A stretch of DNA of 64,000 bases from CAVXFS01 sp963761115 (GCA_963761115.1 CAVXFS010000006.1:10748-74747); one strand, 5' to 3'. Positions 43,346 through 52,480 are shown, counted from the first letter of the stretch. The notes: a model not told the origin generated them from the letters alone. Numbers and translations are program-made.

Positions 43346-44251
43346 TTAATCATCCGCCTTGTACATCTCGTCCCGTTCCGCAAGACGCATCTCCACTGCT
43401 TCCTGTTCCATGCTCCGCATCTTCTCCCGATAATGTTCAAGTCGCCTGGTGGCGGCATCATGCTTCAGCTCGATCGAGTTTTCGCCGAACAATACCTGCT
43501 TGAGGAAGCGGAAACCGAACAGCATCAGTTGAGTGTCGTCCCCCAGTATCTCGACCGTCTCCTCGGTGTTCAGGTCATAGAGTTCATTGAAGCCATCGCT
43601 GACCACGAAATCGCGGAAGCGATCGAGGTCATAGCAGACCATGAAGAATAATTGCAGGCTGGTTTTCGATAGCTTGCCGATGCCGGGTCCGGAGGATTTC
43701 GTCTTCAGGATCAACTGACGCCAGCCGCACGCCAGTTCGTCGTATTCCTCTACACCCTGTTCATGGCGATATTCGTCTATGGTCAGTTCGCGCGGCTCGT
43801 TGTGGCCCAGGCAATGCGCCTCTTTCACCAATGCATAGGAGCGGCTGTTGTCGATGTATTCGTCCTGCCGGCGCATCGCCAGCAACGCTACCGGATAATG
43901 GCGGCAGGCGCTCGGCCGGTCTACGTATACGCTGCATCCTGCCGGCGTCATGAAGCGACAGGCCGTGCCGTTCTCCACCGAACGCAGTTTGACGCCCGCG
44001 ACGCCGCCCTGATCCAGCTCGTAGGGCACGGTATATTGCTGCAGGAATTCGCCGGACGACATATCCAGGTGCTGCTTCAGGCGCAGGATGTCGTACGGCG
44101 TGAGCGATATATCTATATTGCTGCAACAGGCATTCCAGCAATTAATACCCTTGCGGCACTGGAACCTGATCTTCTTGTTCCCCTTGCTCATCTCCGGCAC
44201 GACAGGACTGGTCAGGAAAGGCAGGTCTGCAAAGTGGTAGATGTCGGTCAT
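43346..44251 (-). CDS. YkgJ-family cysteine-cluster protein
   Basis: 301 residues. The YkgJ/FliB-like Cys pattern is clear: FQCRKGINCWNACCSNIDISLTPYD, then CRFMTPAGCSVYVDRPSACRHYP. This cluster is thought to bind zinc or an Fe-S centre. The C-terminal half is helical with charged repeats. It follows aprA by 75 bases and is probably the last gene of the apr operon. Its role in sulfur metabolism is unproven. Confidence 0.85.
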   Translation of the reverse strand: MTDIYHFADLPFLTSPVVPEMSKGNKKIRFQCRKGINCWNACCSNIDISLTPYDILRLKQHLDMSSGEFLQQYTVPYELDQGGVAGVKLRSVENGTACRFMTPAGCSVYVDRPSACRHYPVALLAMRRQDEYIDNSRSYALVKEAHCLGHNEPRELTIDEYRHEQGVEEYDELACGWRQLILKTKSSGPGIGKLSKTSLQLFFMVCYDLDRFRDFVVSDGFNELYDLNTEETVEILGDDTQLMLFGFRFLKQVLFGENSIELKHDAATRRLEHYREKMRSMEQEAVEMRLAERDEMYKADD

Positions 44252-44326
44252 TTAATCTCATGTCAATAACGTCTGGATGATGGCGGACGTATTTCCTGAT
44301 CAGCAACGTCATTATCCCTTGTTTGC

Positions 44327-46216
44327 TTAGTGCCCTTCCGGGGCCGCTTTCTCTTCATCACCTACCAGATGGTAAAGCGGTGCTTTTTCCATCGTATACT
44401 CACCTGTCTTGGGATCACGACGGGAAACTGTCAGCACGTGCCAGTTTTTATCATCAAGCTTCATTGCATCACCACGGTAGTAGTATCCCGGCCAACGTGT
44501 TTCCTTGCGGAACAGCGTATGATGGAACACACTTTCAGATGTAAGGAAACGATGTTTCAACTCCCATGCACGTAACAACTCGTGTATATCTGAAGCGGCG
44601 ACTTTTTCCAGATCCTGTCCCAGAAGGTACATTTTCTTGAGGCCGATATTCAGCAGCTTATCGTTGGTCATGTAGTTGACACCAAAGCCACCGCAATACT
44701 CATCCATCAGTTTCTGCAAACGATCCAGGCCCTGTCTCGGATTGATGAAGTTCGGATTGACCGACCCGGCAACGACTTCGTTCTTGAATACAGTGTATGT
44801 CTCTAATGGCTTGTAGATCTTGGTCTTGAGGTCTTCTATCTGCTTGTCAGAAACACGGATGCCTTCTGCCTTGCCATCATCGATATATTTGCAGGCAGCC
44901 TTGGCAGCCAGACGACCTTCAGTGAACGATCCCGATGAGAACGCGTGTGGTGTACCACCTACGGCATCACCCGCACCAAACAGACCTTCAACGGTGGTCA
45001 TGCGGTTATAGCCCCAGTAGTACTCCGGCGGCGATACGTCTTCCGGACCCGAGCACCATGCGCCGCAACCCGTTGCGTGCGAACCCATGACGTAAGGTTC
45101 GGAAGTGGTCAGTTCAGGGTTTTCGTATTTCGGATCGACGTCCGTGGCCGCCCAAAGTACCGCCTGGCCAACGGTCATGCCGAGGAAGTTGTGCCAGCCG
45201 ATCTCTTCAAGATGAGGATCCTGGAATGCTTCCATGGTGACCATGTGGATCGGACCGCGACCGGCATTGACCTCGGAGATTATCGCGTGGTTACGCAGAC
45301 AAGTCGGAATGGGCCTGTGAGTCCTGTGCGAAACCTCCGGATCCAGGTATTCCTTGCCTACCATTTCCTGAAGTGCCGGGAACCACTTGGACTCGTACTC
45401 TTCACCGTAGGCATTCTGGGTATAGGTCTTGAGATGCAGGAAGTAGGCGCCGACAGGACCGTAACCATCCTTGAATCGAGCCAGTACGATACGGTTTTCC
45501 ATCTGTGTCATCTTCGCGCCTGCTTCGATCATCAGGCCATACGCAGATCCCGATGACCATGGCGCGTACCAGACACGCCCCGCACCTTCACCCACCGAAC
45601 GTGGCTTGAAGATGTTGGAAGCGCCACCGGCACCACAGATAACGGTCTTGGACTTGAATACGTGGTAGTTACCCGTGCGTACATTGAAGCCTACAGCACC
45701 CGCGACGCGATTCTCCCTGGAATCATCCATCAGCAGATGGGTCAGGCAGACACGGTTGAATACCTTGTCTGCCGATTTCTTTGCCGCTTCCGCGACGATA
45801 GGCTTGTAAGATTCACCATGGATCATGATCTGCCAACGCCCCTCACGCAAGAATGAACCCTTCTTCTCGTTGCGCATGATGGGAAGACCCCACTCTTCAA
45901 AGTTATGCACAGTCGAGTCAACGTGACGGGCCATATCAAAAGCGAGGTCTTCGCGCACCATACCCATCAGGTCGATACGTGCATAGCGAACGTGGTCCTC
46001 TGGATTGTTCTCGCCAAATCGTGTACCCATGTAGCAGTTGATCGCATACAGGCCCTGGGCTACCGCACCAGAACGCATGATGTTTGCTTTTTCTGCAATA
46101 ACGATCTTTTTGTTCTGGCCCCAATATCTTGCTTCAAATGCAGCACCGGTGCCACCGAGGCCCGCACCGGCAACCAGGATGTCGATATCGTCTTCAATTA
46201 TCGTCGAGTAGGCCAT
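44327..46216 (-). CDS. aprA: Adenylylsulfate (APS) reductase alpha subunit
   Basis: 629 residues. An FAD-binding N-terminus (IDILVAGAGLGGTGAAFEARYWG), the HYMGS-like active region (CYMGTRFGENNPEDHVRYARID) and RTHRPIPTCLRNHAI are typical of AprA. With AprB it converts sulfite plus AMP to APS in sulfur oxidisers, or the reverse in sulfate reducers. The AprM partner and Sat in the same direction point to oxidation here. It overlaps aprB by one base. No frame break. Confidence 0.97.
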   Translation of the reverse strand: MAYSTIIEDDIDILVAGAGLGGTGAAFEARYWGQNKKIVIAEKANIMRSGAVAQGLYAINCYMGTRFGENNPEDHVRYARIDLMGMVREDLAFDMARHVDSTVHNFEEWGLPIMRNEKKGSFLREGRWQIMIHGESYKPIVAEAAKKSADKVFNRVCLTHLLMDDSRENRVAGAVGFNVRTGNYHVFKSKTVICGAGGASNIFKPRSVGEGAGRVWYAPWSSGSAYGLMIEAGAKMTQMENRIVLARFKDGYGPVGAYFLHLKTYTQNAYGEEYESKWFPALQEMVGKEYLDPEVSHRTHRPIPTCLRNHAIISEVNAGRGPIHMVTMEAFQDPHLEEIGWHNFLGMTVGQAVLWAATDVDPKYENPELTTSEPYVMGSHATGCGAWCSGPEDVSPPEYYWGYNRMTTVEGLFGAGDAVGGTPHAFSSGSFTEGRLAAKAACKYIDDGKAEGIRVSDKQIEDLKTKIYKPLETYTVFKNEVVAGSVNPNFINPRQGLDRLQKLMDEYCGGFGVNYMTNDKLLNIGLKKMYLLGQDLEKVAASDIHELLRAWELKHRFLTSESVFHHTLFRKETRWPGYYYRGDAMKLDDKNWHVLTVSRRDPKTGEYTMEKAPLYHLVGDEEKAAPEGH

Positions 46217-46698
46217 TAGTATTGCACCCCTTCCTTGATTTCCAGGCCATTGGATTTCAGTGTGTGTAATCCACCTTCATCCATGCGGATGTATTTAGGC
46301 TCGTTGAACAGCAGTTCACTGTCACGCATTTCCTTGCTTGGAGCAGGCACGTCTGCGAGTTTGGGTGTCGCCGAGCCCCAGGGCTTGGTTGTGATAGGCG
46401 CCAGCAGTTCCATGTCTTTCTTGCCGTTGCGGAACTTGATGCGCCACGCGATCGTGCCTTTGTCTTCATCTCGGATCACCCGGACACTGTGTCCAAGCGG
46501 TGCAAAGTCGGCATAACCGCGTACATCGATCGCCTGGTGCGGGCAGGCCTTTACACAGGAGTAACACTCCCAGCACATATTGGGTTCGATGTTGTAGGCA
46601 CGTCGAAGGGTCTTGTCGATGTGCATGATGTCGGACGGGCAGATGTCAACGCATTCCCCACAACCATCACAACGCGTCATATATACAAAGGTTGGCAT
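46216..46698 (-). CDS. aprB: APS reductase beta subunit, two 4Fe-4S clusters
   Basis: 160 residues. Two 4Fe-4S motifs (CDGCGECVDICPSD and CWECYSCVKACPH) lie in the first 60 residues. The rest is the AprB-specific tail that wraps AprA. It transfers electrons from AprA to the membrane partner. TAATG overlap with aprA. Normal length. Confidence 0.97.
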   Translation of the reverse strand: MPTFVYMTRCDGCGECVDICPSDIMHIDKTLRRAYNIEPNMCWECYSCVKACPHQAIDVRGYADFAPLGHSVRVIRDEDKGTIAWRIKFRNGKKDMELLAPITTKPWGSATPKLADVPAPSKEMRDSELLFNEPKYIRMDEGGLHTLKSNGLEIKEGVQY

Positions 46699-46741
46699 AA
46701 TATATTCCTCTATTTCTTATCGATGATCAGTCAAGTCGGTG

Positions 46742-47578
46742 TCAGTAGTGGTTTGCTCTTTCAGCCTTGATACAAAGCCCCATTTTTGGCGGGTTCTTGC
46801 CCATATACATAGGGATATCCGGAAACTTTTGCTGTACTTCAGGATCCGTCAAATCATAGTCAGGAGGCAGATTCTCCCGGGAACCATCGGCCCTGGTGAT
46901 TTTTTTCTGGTGGGCCGCAGCAGGCTTGAAGAACATATGGGCGAACTTGGAAAAATATACGCCGCCAAACAGGACGGTGCTGGACAGGATGAACAAGGCA
47001 AAGAATATGCCCACACCCCCGCCAGTAAATGACCAGATCAATGCGAAAGTCGAGGTGGCAAGAAGCGAGAGAATAAACAGATCCGCACGCTCGAACCGAA
47101 ACCATGGAAGGCCTTCCGCAGCCACATCAACGCGGATGGCAAACCAGAACCAGTATCCACCCACCGCCAGCATCAGCGCACCGATATGCCAAAGTGCTGG
47201 CAGGATAGTAGGTGTGGCTGACCCAGGAGATGTATAACCAAAAATCATGATCGCGGTAGTCACGGCGAAAATAATGAATCCGTACATGGTCAACAGATGG
47301 GAAAGCCTGCGTCTTGGATTACTGAATTCGCCGGAGGTCAATACTTCATTCATCAGCACTGAAGCGGCAATCGCTGCTTTTTCTCCGCCACTCACTGACC
47401 GTTTTGCGCTCTTCTGCGCTTTTTTCGCATTCTCGAAAAAGTACTGCGCGCTTTTCTTGTGCATCATGTCAAGTATCGTCCCGACCATGACCAGCAGAAC
47501 CATCAAGACGATATACCCCTGCATGATTGCGGGGGATATAGATGCCGAAAGTTCGGCAAAGGGGTTGCTTGTGAACAT
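46742..47578 (-). CDS. aprM: APS-reductase membrane subunit AprM
   Basis: 278 residues with about five transmembrane segments (for example IMQGYIVLMVLLVMVGTIL, YGFIIFAVTTAIMIFGY, ADLFILSLLATSTFALIW). AprM is the proposed quinone-linked membrane anchor found with aprBA in sulfur-oxidising proteobacteria that lack the Qmo complex. It lies 43 bases before aprB on the same strand. A 60-residue hydrophilic Lys-rich loop follows the first helix. Confidence 0.9.
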   Translation of the reverse strand: MFTSNPFAELSASISPAIMQGYIVLMVLLVMVGTILDMMHKKSAQYFFENAKKAQKSAKRSVSGGEKAAIAASVLMNEVLTSGEFSNPRRRLSHLLTMYGFIIFAVTTAIMIFGYTSPGSATPTILPALWHIGALMLAVGGYWFWFAIRVDVAAEGLPWFRFERADLFILSLLATSTFALIWSFTGGGVGIFFALFILSSTVLFGGVYFSKFAHMFFKPAAAHQKKITRADGSRENLPPDYDLTDPEVQQKFPDIPMYMGKNPPKMGLCIKAERANHY

Positions 47579-47619
47579 CAGGTTCTCCTCAAAAATGTTA
47601 GACGAAAAATTATCATCTG

Positions 47620-47740
47620 TCCCCTCCCCCTTGCAGGGGGAGGGTTAGGGTGGGGGTAGAACGGTGGGATCATCAAACTCCCAACCCCCATCCCGGTTGC
47701 CCCCTCGCTTCGCTCTCCCCCTCTACCAGGGGGAAGGAGC
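47620..47740. repeat. GC-rich palindromic repeat, copy C
   Basis: CCCTCCCCCTTGCAGGGGGA on the left and CTCTACCAGGGGGAAGGAGC on the right flank ATCCCGGTTGCCCCCTCGCT. Same family as copy A, opposite orientation. It sits between sat and aprM and may separate or attenuate their transcripts. Confidence 0.8.
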
Positions 47741-47746
47741 AATACG

Positions 47747-48961
47747 TCACCTCCCCGAGTGCCCGGTCAATTTCACTTCGACCTTGTCGCCCTCGGCAAT
47801 GCTTCCATAATAAGCACGCAAAATCTCCAGCACTTCCGGCCGGCTGAATTCCGCCGGCACTTCGCTGTTTTCCGACAGCATCTTGCGCAACTTGGTACCC
47901 GACAACAGCAATCGATGCTGCTCGTCATGCGGACAAGTCCTGGCCGATGCCATGCCGCCGCACTTGTAGCACCAGAATGTCCAGTCGATCTTCAGCGCCT
48001 GCGTCTCCAGCGCGTTCTTCGGTATCTTGTCGAATATGTGGTGTGCATCGAACGGCCCGTAGTAATTCCCCACGCCCGCATGGTCGCGCCCGACGATCAA
48101 ATGCGAACAACCGTAGTTCTGCCTGAACAGCGCATGCAGCAACGCCTCGCGCGGCCCCGCATAGCGCATGTCCAGCGGGTAGCCGGCCTGGACGATGGTC
48201 TTCTTCACGAAATAGTTATCTGTCAGCGCGCCGATCGCCGCAGTGCGCACGTCGGCAGGGATATCGCCGGGCTTCAGGTTGCCCAGCAGGGAATGGATCA
48301 GTACGCCATCGCAAACTTCGATCGCCACCTTGGCCAGGTATTCATGCGAGCGATGCATCGGATTGCGCGTCTGGAATGCGGCGACCTTGCTCCATCCCAT
48401 CGCCTCGAAGAACTCGCGCGTCTCGCGCGGCGACATGAACAGCGAACCGTATTTTTGTGGAAAGCCACCTTGCGATAAAACCTTGACCGGTCCGGCCAGG
48501 TTCATATCGCCCTGCTCCATCACCATCTTGACGCCGGGATGCTCGATGTCGGTGGTGCCGAACACCGTCGCGCATTCGTGCGCCTTGTCGATCGCATATT
48601 TCTCGGTGACCTTCATGGTCGCCAGCACGCTATCGTCATCCGGGTCGACCAGCGCGATGCTGCTGCCGGTCTTGATCGATGCTGCAGTGGTGCGGTCTGT
48701 GGAAAGCGTGATCGGGATCGGCCAGAACAGCCCATTGACCATGGTCATGCCGGCGCAAACGCTCTTCCAGTCGGCCTGGCTCATGAAACCGTTCAGCGGC
48801 GTAAAGCCGCCGATGCCGAGCATGATCAAGTCGCCCTTCTCGCGCGAACTCACCTTGACGCGCGGCAACCCAAGCGCCAATTCCCGCTCTGCAGCAAGCG
48901 CCTCGCCTTCCAGTAACAAAGGATTGAGTTCACCTCCACCATGCGGCCTGACCAAAGCCAT
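47747..48961 (-). CDS. sat: ATP sulfurylase (dissimilatory type)
   Basis: 404 residues. Catalytic motifs are FQTRNPMHRSHEYL (HXXH-like) and LIVGRDHAGVGNYYGPF. A structural zinc site is visible near the C-terminus (WCYKCGGMASARTCPHDEQH). In sulfur oxidisers it releases ATP and sulfate from APS and pyrophosphate. With aprBA-aprM it completes the sulfite-to-sulfate route. It has its own upstream control region with twin palindromes. A ribosome site AAGGAAA lies before ATG 48961. Confidence 0.96.
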   Translation of the reverse strand: MALVRPHGGGELNPLLLEGEALAAERELALGLPRVKVSSREKGDLIMLGIGGFTPLNGFMSQADWKSVCAGMTMVNGLFWPIPITLSTDRTTAASIKTGSSIALVDPDDDSVLATMKVTEKYAIDKAHECATVFGTTDIEHPGVKMVMEQGDMNLAGPVKVLSQGGFPQKYGSLFMSPRETREFFEAMGWSKVAAFQTRNPMHRSHEYLAKVAIEVCDGVLIHSLLGNLKPGDIPADVRTAAIGALTDNYFVKKTIVQAGYPLDMRYAGPREALLHALFRQNYGCSHLIVGRDHAGVGNYYGPFDAHHIFDKIPKNALETQALKIDWTFWCYKCGGMASARTCPHDEQHRLLLSGTKLRKMLSENSEVPAEFSRPEVLEILRAYYGSIAEGDKVEVKLTGHSGR

Positions 48962-49035
48962 TCTGAGATTTCCTTATAGAAATGGTTGTACTGACTGTGG
49001 GACGAATGCTATTCCATCAGACACTTGGGAGCGAT

Positions 49036-49072
49036 ACCCCTTAAGGGGTGATAACCATACCCCTTAAGGGTT
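49036..49072. promoter_or_regulatory. Twin palindromic sites upstream of sat
   Basis: ACCCCTTAAGGGGT (49036-49049, perfect 14-base palindrome) and ACCCCTTAAGGGTT (49059-49072, one mismatch) are spaced 23 bases centre to centre, about two helical turns. They lie 75-111 bases before the sat ATG. This is a typical layout for two dimers of a transcription factor. Confidence 0.6.
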
Positions 49073-49152
49073 ATATAACCCTTGCGCAAAACGGGTACTT
49101 GAACTGCCTGACTCAAAATCAATTGGATTCACAACCCAAGCGGCTGGTGTTA

Positions 49153-49199
49153 GCCCCTTCCCCCTTGCAGGGGGAAGGCCGGGATGGGGGTAGAATCTC
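49153..49199. repeat. GC-rich palindromic repeat, single unit (copy D)
   Basis: CCCCTTCCCCCTTGCAGGGG followed by GGATGGGGGTAG. Only one half of the composite element is present. Confidence 0.75.
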
Positions 49200-49268
49200 A
49201 ACCACCCACCAACGCCCCAATCAGCACAACTAAACCTACCCCCATCGCTCGCACACAGAAAGCCAACT

Positions 49269-50466
49269 TTGCAAATCCAAGACCCAACCCACCCCGTCCC
49301 CGCCTTCGCCCTGTTCAATCTCGGCTTTCGCCCGTTCTTCCTGCTGGCAGGCGTGTACTCGCTGGTCTCGATATTCATCTGGGGTAGCGTTGCAGTGTAT
49401 GGCTGGCCGATGCCGCGCCTGCCGTTCTCGCCGATGCAATGGCACGCGCATGAAATGATCTTCGGTTACGGCATGGCCGTTGCCGCCGGGTTCCTGTTGA
49501 CCGCGGTGCGCAACTGGACCCATCTCGATACGCTGCGTGGTTACCCGCTGGCAGGCCTGGCAACGCTGTGGCTGGCGGCGCGGGTGGCCGGATGGATCAG
49601 TCCCGGGCAGGTACTGCCGATGATGATGCTTGATCTGCTGTTCGATACCTGGCTTGTCGTTGCGGTCTTTCGCCCGATCCTGCGTGCAAAGCAGCATGAC
49701 CAGATCGGCATCGCCTCCAAGATCATCCTGCTCACGCTCGCCAACCTGTGCTTCTATCTCGGCGTGACCGGCGTGCTTGAGCAAGGCATCGTGTGGGGCC
49801 TGTATGCCGGATTTTATTTCCTGCTTGCGCTGGTCTATCAGCATGGCGCGGCGCGTGTTGCCGTTCTTCATCGAACGCGGTGTCGGCTATCCCGTGCAAT
49901 TAAAGAATCGGGCATGGATAGACCACTCCGTCATCTATGTGTTTGTGCTGTTCTGGTCGCCGATGTGTTCTGGAAGAATGTATCCGCAACCGCCGTACTC
50001 GCCGCGATTGCTGTTCGCGTCTACACATGATTCGACTGGTGGAGTGGTACACCCGTGGCATCTGGAAAAAACCGTTGCTGTGGGTGTTATACCTCGGCTA
50101 TGGCGGCGCCACATTCGGATTCCTGCTCAAGGCGCTGGAACCGTTCTCAACATTATCGCCTTCGCTGGCGTTGCATGCATTCGCACTGGGCGGCATCGGC
50201 ATGATCACCGCAGGCATGATGTCGCGCATCGCGCTCGGACACACCGGCCGCGACATCCAGCAACACTCGCCGCTTGCTCGCGCCGATATTCATCCTGTTG
50301 ATCGCGGCCTACGTTGCCCGGGTACTGTTGCCGATGATCGCTCCGAGCAAATTACCCGTGGTGGCTGGGCATGGCACAGGCGGCATGGGTGATCGCCTTT
50401 GCATTGTTCGTCTGGGTATACGCGACTATCCTGGTCAAGCCACGCGCTGACGGGATGCCGGGATAG
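49269..50466 (+). pseudogene. nnrS: NnrS-family haem-copper membrane protein, multiple frameshifts
   Basis: A TTG start (49269) opens a NnrS-type protein: FALFNLGFRPFFLLAGVYSLVSI, MQWHAHEMIFGYGMAVAAGFLLTA (with conserved His) and many membrane helices. At about 49848 the frame changes to ARRVLPFFIERGVGYPVQLKNR. Further changes near 49940, 50025, 50275 and 50365 lead through MIRLVEWYTRGIWKKPLLW, HAFALGGIGMITAGMMSRIALGHTGR and VWVYATILVKPR to TAG 50464. At least four indels are needed. NnrS proteins protect against nitrosative stress. Confidence 0.8.
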
Positions 50467-50506
50467 GTTCGAATTAATCAGGGGAGTAGTCCGATAACCC
50501 GGTTTT

Positions 50507-50749
50507 AGCCCCTTCCCCCTTGCAGTGGGGGAGAGCGAAGCGAGGGGGCAACTGGGATGGGGGTAGAGACTTTGCACACCAATATTCTTCCACCATGCAG
50601 TGGTTTTAGCTCCCTCCCCCTTTAAGAGGGGGAGAGCGGAGCGAGGGGGCCCTGGGATGGGGGTAGGACCTTGAATATATCAGACCGCTTATGGGCATGC
50701 CGACTCTCTACCCCCTCCCCAACCCTCCCCCTGCAAGGGGGAGGGAGCC
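50507..50749. repeat. GC-rich palindromic repeat, double composite (copy E)
   Basis: Three units in a row: CCCCTTCCCCCTTGCAGTGG..., CTCCCTCCCCCTTTAAGAGG... and CCCTCCCCCTGCAAGGGGGA, separated by GGGATGGGGGTAG words. The largest uninterrupted copy. No gene in 50467-50827. Confidence 0.8.
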
Positions 50750-50827
50750 AGGTGGTTTGACAGGCATGGAGTCAGATTACACATAACTTTGCAAGGCAAT
50801 GACGACCGGAAAATCCAGAAGGATTTT

Positions 50828-51391
50828 CTACTTATCCTCTCCGCTTATAAATCCGATACGCCGTTTCTTCTGCGGCTCAGGCGGGGTCATCAATTCCCTT
50901 ATGGCATCGAACACTTGCTTGAGTTGGGCGCGCGTGTTTCGAGCAAAGGCATCATGCTGCAAGGAAAGGGCTTCCGTTTCCTGCTCCAGATCATCCAGAC
51001 GTTTCGCCAGTTCCTTGCTGGAGGCCAATACCTCACGCAGGCGCACAAAGGCGCGCACCACATAGACGGACATTTCCACCGCGCGCGGCGATTTGAGTAT
51101 GGTCGCTGCCATAATGGCGCCATGCTCAGTGAATGCCATTGGCCGTTTACGCCGACCGCCCCAACTTGATGTCGCAAAATGCGACTTCAAGTCAACAAAC
51201 TCTTCGTCAGTCACTTCAAAAATGAAATCTTCAGGAAATCGTTCGAGATTGCGCCGCACTTGCTCGTTAAGGCGTCGCGTTTCTACCCCATAAAGCGCAG
51301 CCAGATCGGCATCCAGCAATATTTTTTGCCCGCGCAACAACAGGATGCGGCTCGTAATTGTTTCCAGTGGTAGAAGAGAAGGTGTGGTCAT
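50828..51391 (-). CDS. ORF6N (KilA-N-related) DNA-binding protein
   Basis: 187 residues from ATG 51391. The ORF6N domain is at the start (SRILLLRGQKILLDADLAALYGVETRRLNEQVRRNLERFPEDFIF), followed by FTEHGAIMAATILKSPRAVEMSVYVVRAF. A coiled-coil tail and a basic C-terminus follow. Such proteins are common phage or plasmid antirepressor-like factors and often mark mobile DNA. GC-rich repeats lie on both sides. The in-frame extension to 51487 is rejected because the domain starts at the ATG chosen. Confidence 0.88.
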   Translation of the reverse strand: MTTPSLLPLETITSRILLLRGQKILLDADLAALYGVETRRLNEQVRRNLERFPEDFIFEVTDEEFVDLKSHFATSSWGGRRKRPMAFTEHGAIMAATILKSPRAVEMSVYVVRAFVRLREVLASSKELAKRLDDLEQETEALSLQHDAFARNTRAQLKQVFDAIRELMTPPEPQKKRRIGFISGEDK

Positions 51392-51593
51392 TGTGCCGGC
51401 ATCTCTAAATATTTTTACATTGCCCAGCCATTTAAGGTCGCAAATTGCGACCTTAAAGTATTTCCAATCAGCAATGTCTCTCGGCATATTTCAACAAAAA
51501 TCAGGGTGCCCTGTAATTAGCCAGGCTGATAGTGTCATCCGGGTTATGAATAGGGTGAAATAAACAAGCCCGGCTCGATTTACCCAACGGGTT

Positions 51594-51770
51594 TAGCCCC
51601 TTCCCCCTTGCAGTGGGGGAGAGCGAAGCGAGGGGGCAACTGGGATGGGGGTAGGACAGTTGCTATGCCAAATCTCTACCCCCTCCCCGACCCTCCCCAT
51701 GGAGCGTGGTTGTTGCCGCTTTAGCGGCTTTACAACCACGGCCTACTCCTCGGGTGCAAGGGGGAGGGAG
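51594..51770. repeat. GC-rich repeat copy F interrupted by a nested hairpin
   Basis: Left unit CCCCTTCCCCCTTGCAGTGG, right unit CCCTCCCC...GCAAGGGGGAGGG. The loop of the right unit carries about 60 extra bases (near 51699-51757). The insert contains GTGGTTGT (51706-51713) pairing with ACAACCAC (51732-51739) around GCCGCT/AGCGGC (51715-51720, 51723-51728). No gene in 51392-51887. Confidence 0.7.
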
Positions 51771-51835
51771 TAAAAAATGAAGCGAGGAGCAACTGGAATG
51801 GGCGTAGAACCTCCCCCGTCCCACCACCGCCAAAA

Positions 51836-51859
51836 TGTGCAACTAAAAATAGTTGCACA
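51836..51859. promoter_or_regulatory. Operator-like inverted repeat upstream of hicAB
   Basis: Perfect 10-base arms TGTGCAACTA (51836-51845) and TAGTTGCACA (51850-51859) with an AAAA spacer, 28 bases before the hicA ATG. HicB-type antitoxins repress their own operon by binding such repeats through a ribbon-helix-helix domain, and the HicB here has one. Confidence 0.75.
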
Positions 51860-51887
51860 AGGTTTTTTACCATGAGAAAATCATCGT

Positions 51888-52142
51888 ATGTCCAAACACC
51901 AGAAGCTCATTGAGCGTCTGAAATCCCGGCCAAAGGATTTTACGTTCCAGGAACTGGAGGCCTTGCTCAAGGGATTTGGATACCGCGTCAGCAATTCCGG
52001 CAAAACCAGCGGATCGGCTGTGCGTTTCGTGCATCCAGACCATCATGTGATCCGGTTGCACAAGCCCCACCCTTCTCCCATCCTGAAGGGATACGCGGTG
52101 GATGCGGTACTGGAAGTTCTGCATAACGAGGGATTGATATGA
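51888..52142 (+). CDS. hicA: HicA toxin
   Basis: 84 residues. The HicA mRNA-interferase fold is seen in SKHQKLIERLKSRPKDFTFQELEALLKGFGYRV and SGSAVRFVHP. The catalytic His lies in the VIRLHKPHPSPILKGYAVDAVLEVL region. HicA cleaves mRNA and is neutralised by HicB. The stop overlaps the hicB start by four bases. The toxin comes first, as is usual for hicAB. Confidence 0.92.
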   Translation: MSKHQKLIERLKSRPKDFTFQELEALLKGFGYRVSNSGKTSGSAVRFVHPDHHVIRLHKPHPSPILKGYAVDAVLEVLHNEGLI

Positions 52143-52480
52143 GCGATCTATTGCGGCACAAAGGTTACTTCGGATCTGTCGAATACAGCGAGCAGGACCA
52201 GGTATTCCACGGCAAGTTGCTCTACATCCGTTCGCTGGTCACCTACGAAGGAACGAACGTCAAAGGCCTGCGCGCCGCCTTCGCGGAAGCCGTGGACGAT
52301 TACCTGGCGACCTGTGAAGCAGAAGGTCTCGAACCGGAACAACCTTTCAAGGGCAGCTTCAACGTGCGCATCGGACGCACCCTGCACCAGCGCATCGCAC
52401 TCGCCGCTGCCAAGCAGGGCATCAGCCTCAACAAATACATCAGCGAAATCCTGGAACGCGAAACACAGGCGGAGGCTTAA
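52139..52480 (+). CDS. hicB: HicB antitoxin
   Basis: 113 residues. The N-terminal degenerate RNase-H-like domain (YFGSVEYSEQDQVFHGKLLYI, VKGLRAAFAEAVDDYLATCE) binds HicA. The C-terminal ribbon-helix-helix (FNVRIGRTLHQRIALAAAKQGISLNKYISEIL) binds the upstream operator. Overlaps hicA by four bases. Confidence 0.93.
   Translation: MSDLLRHKGYFGSVEYSEQDQVFHGKLLYIRSLVTYEGTNVKGLRAAFAEAVDDYLATCEAEGLEPEQPFKGSFNVRIGRTLHQRIALAAAKQGISLNKYISEILERETQAEA

Larger units (their letters stand above)
48962..49268. other. Regulatory and repeat region upstream of sat
   Basis: Holds the twin palindromes (49036-49072) and a single-unit GC-rich repeat (49153-49199), described separately. The sat promoter should lie to their left, but no clear -35/-10 pair was identified. 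No gene seen. Confidence 0.5.

Noticed and set aside
50507..51770. Regular GC-rich repeats as a CRISPR array
   Set aside because: Units vary in spacing and are palindromic without uniform spacers, and no cas genes are present.
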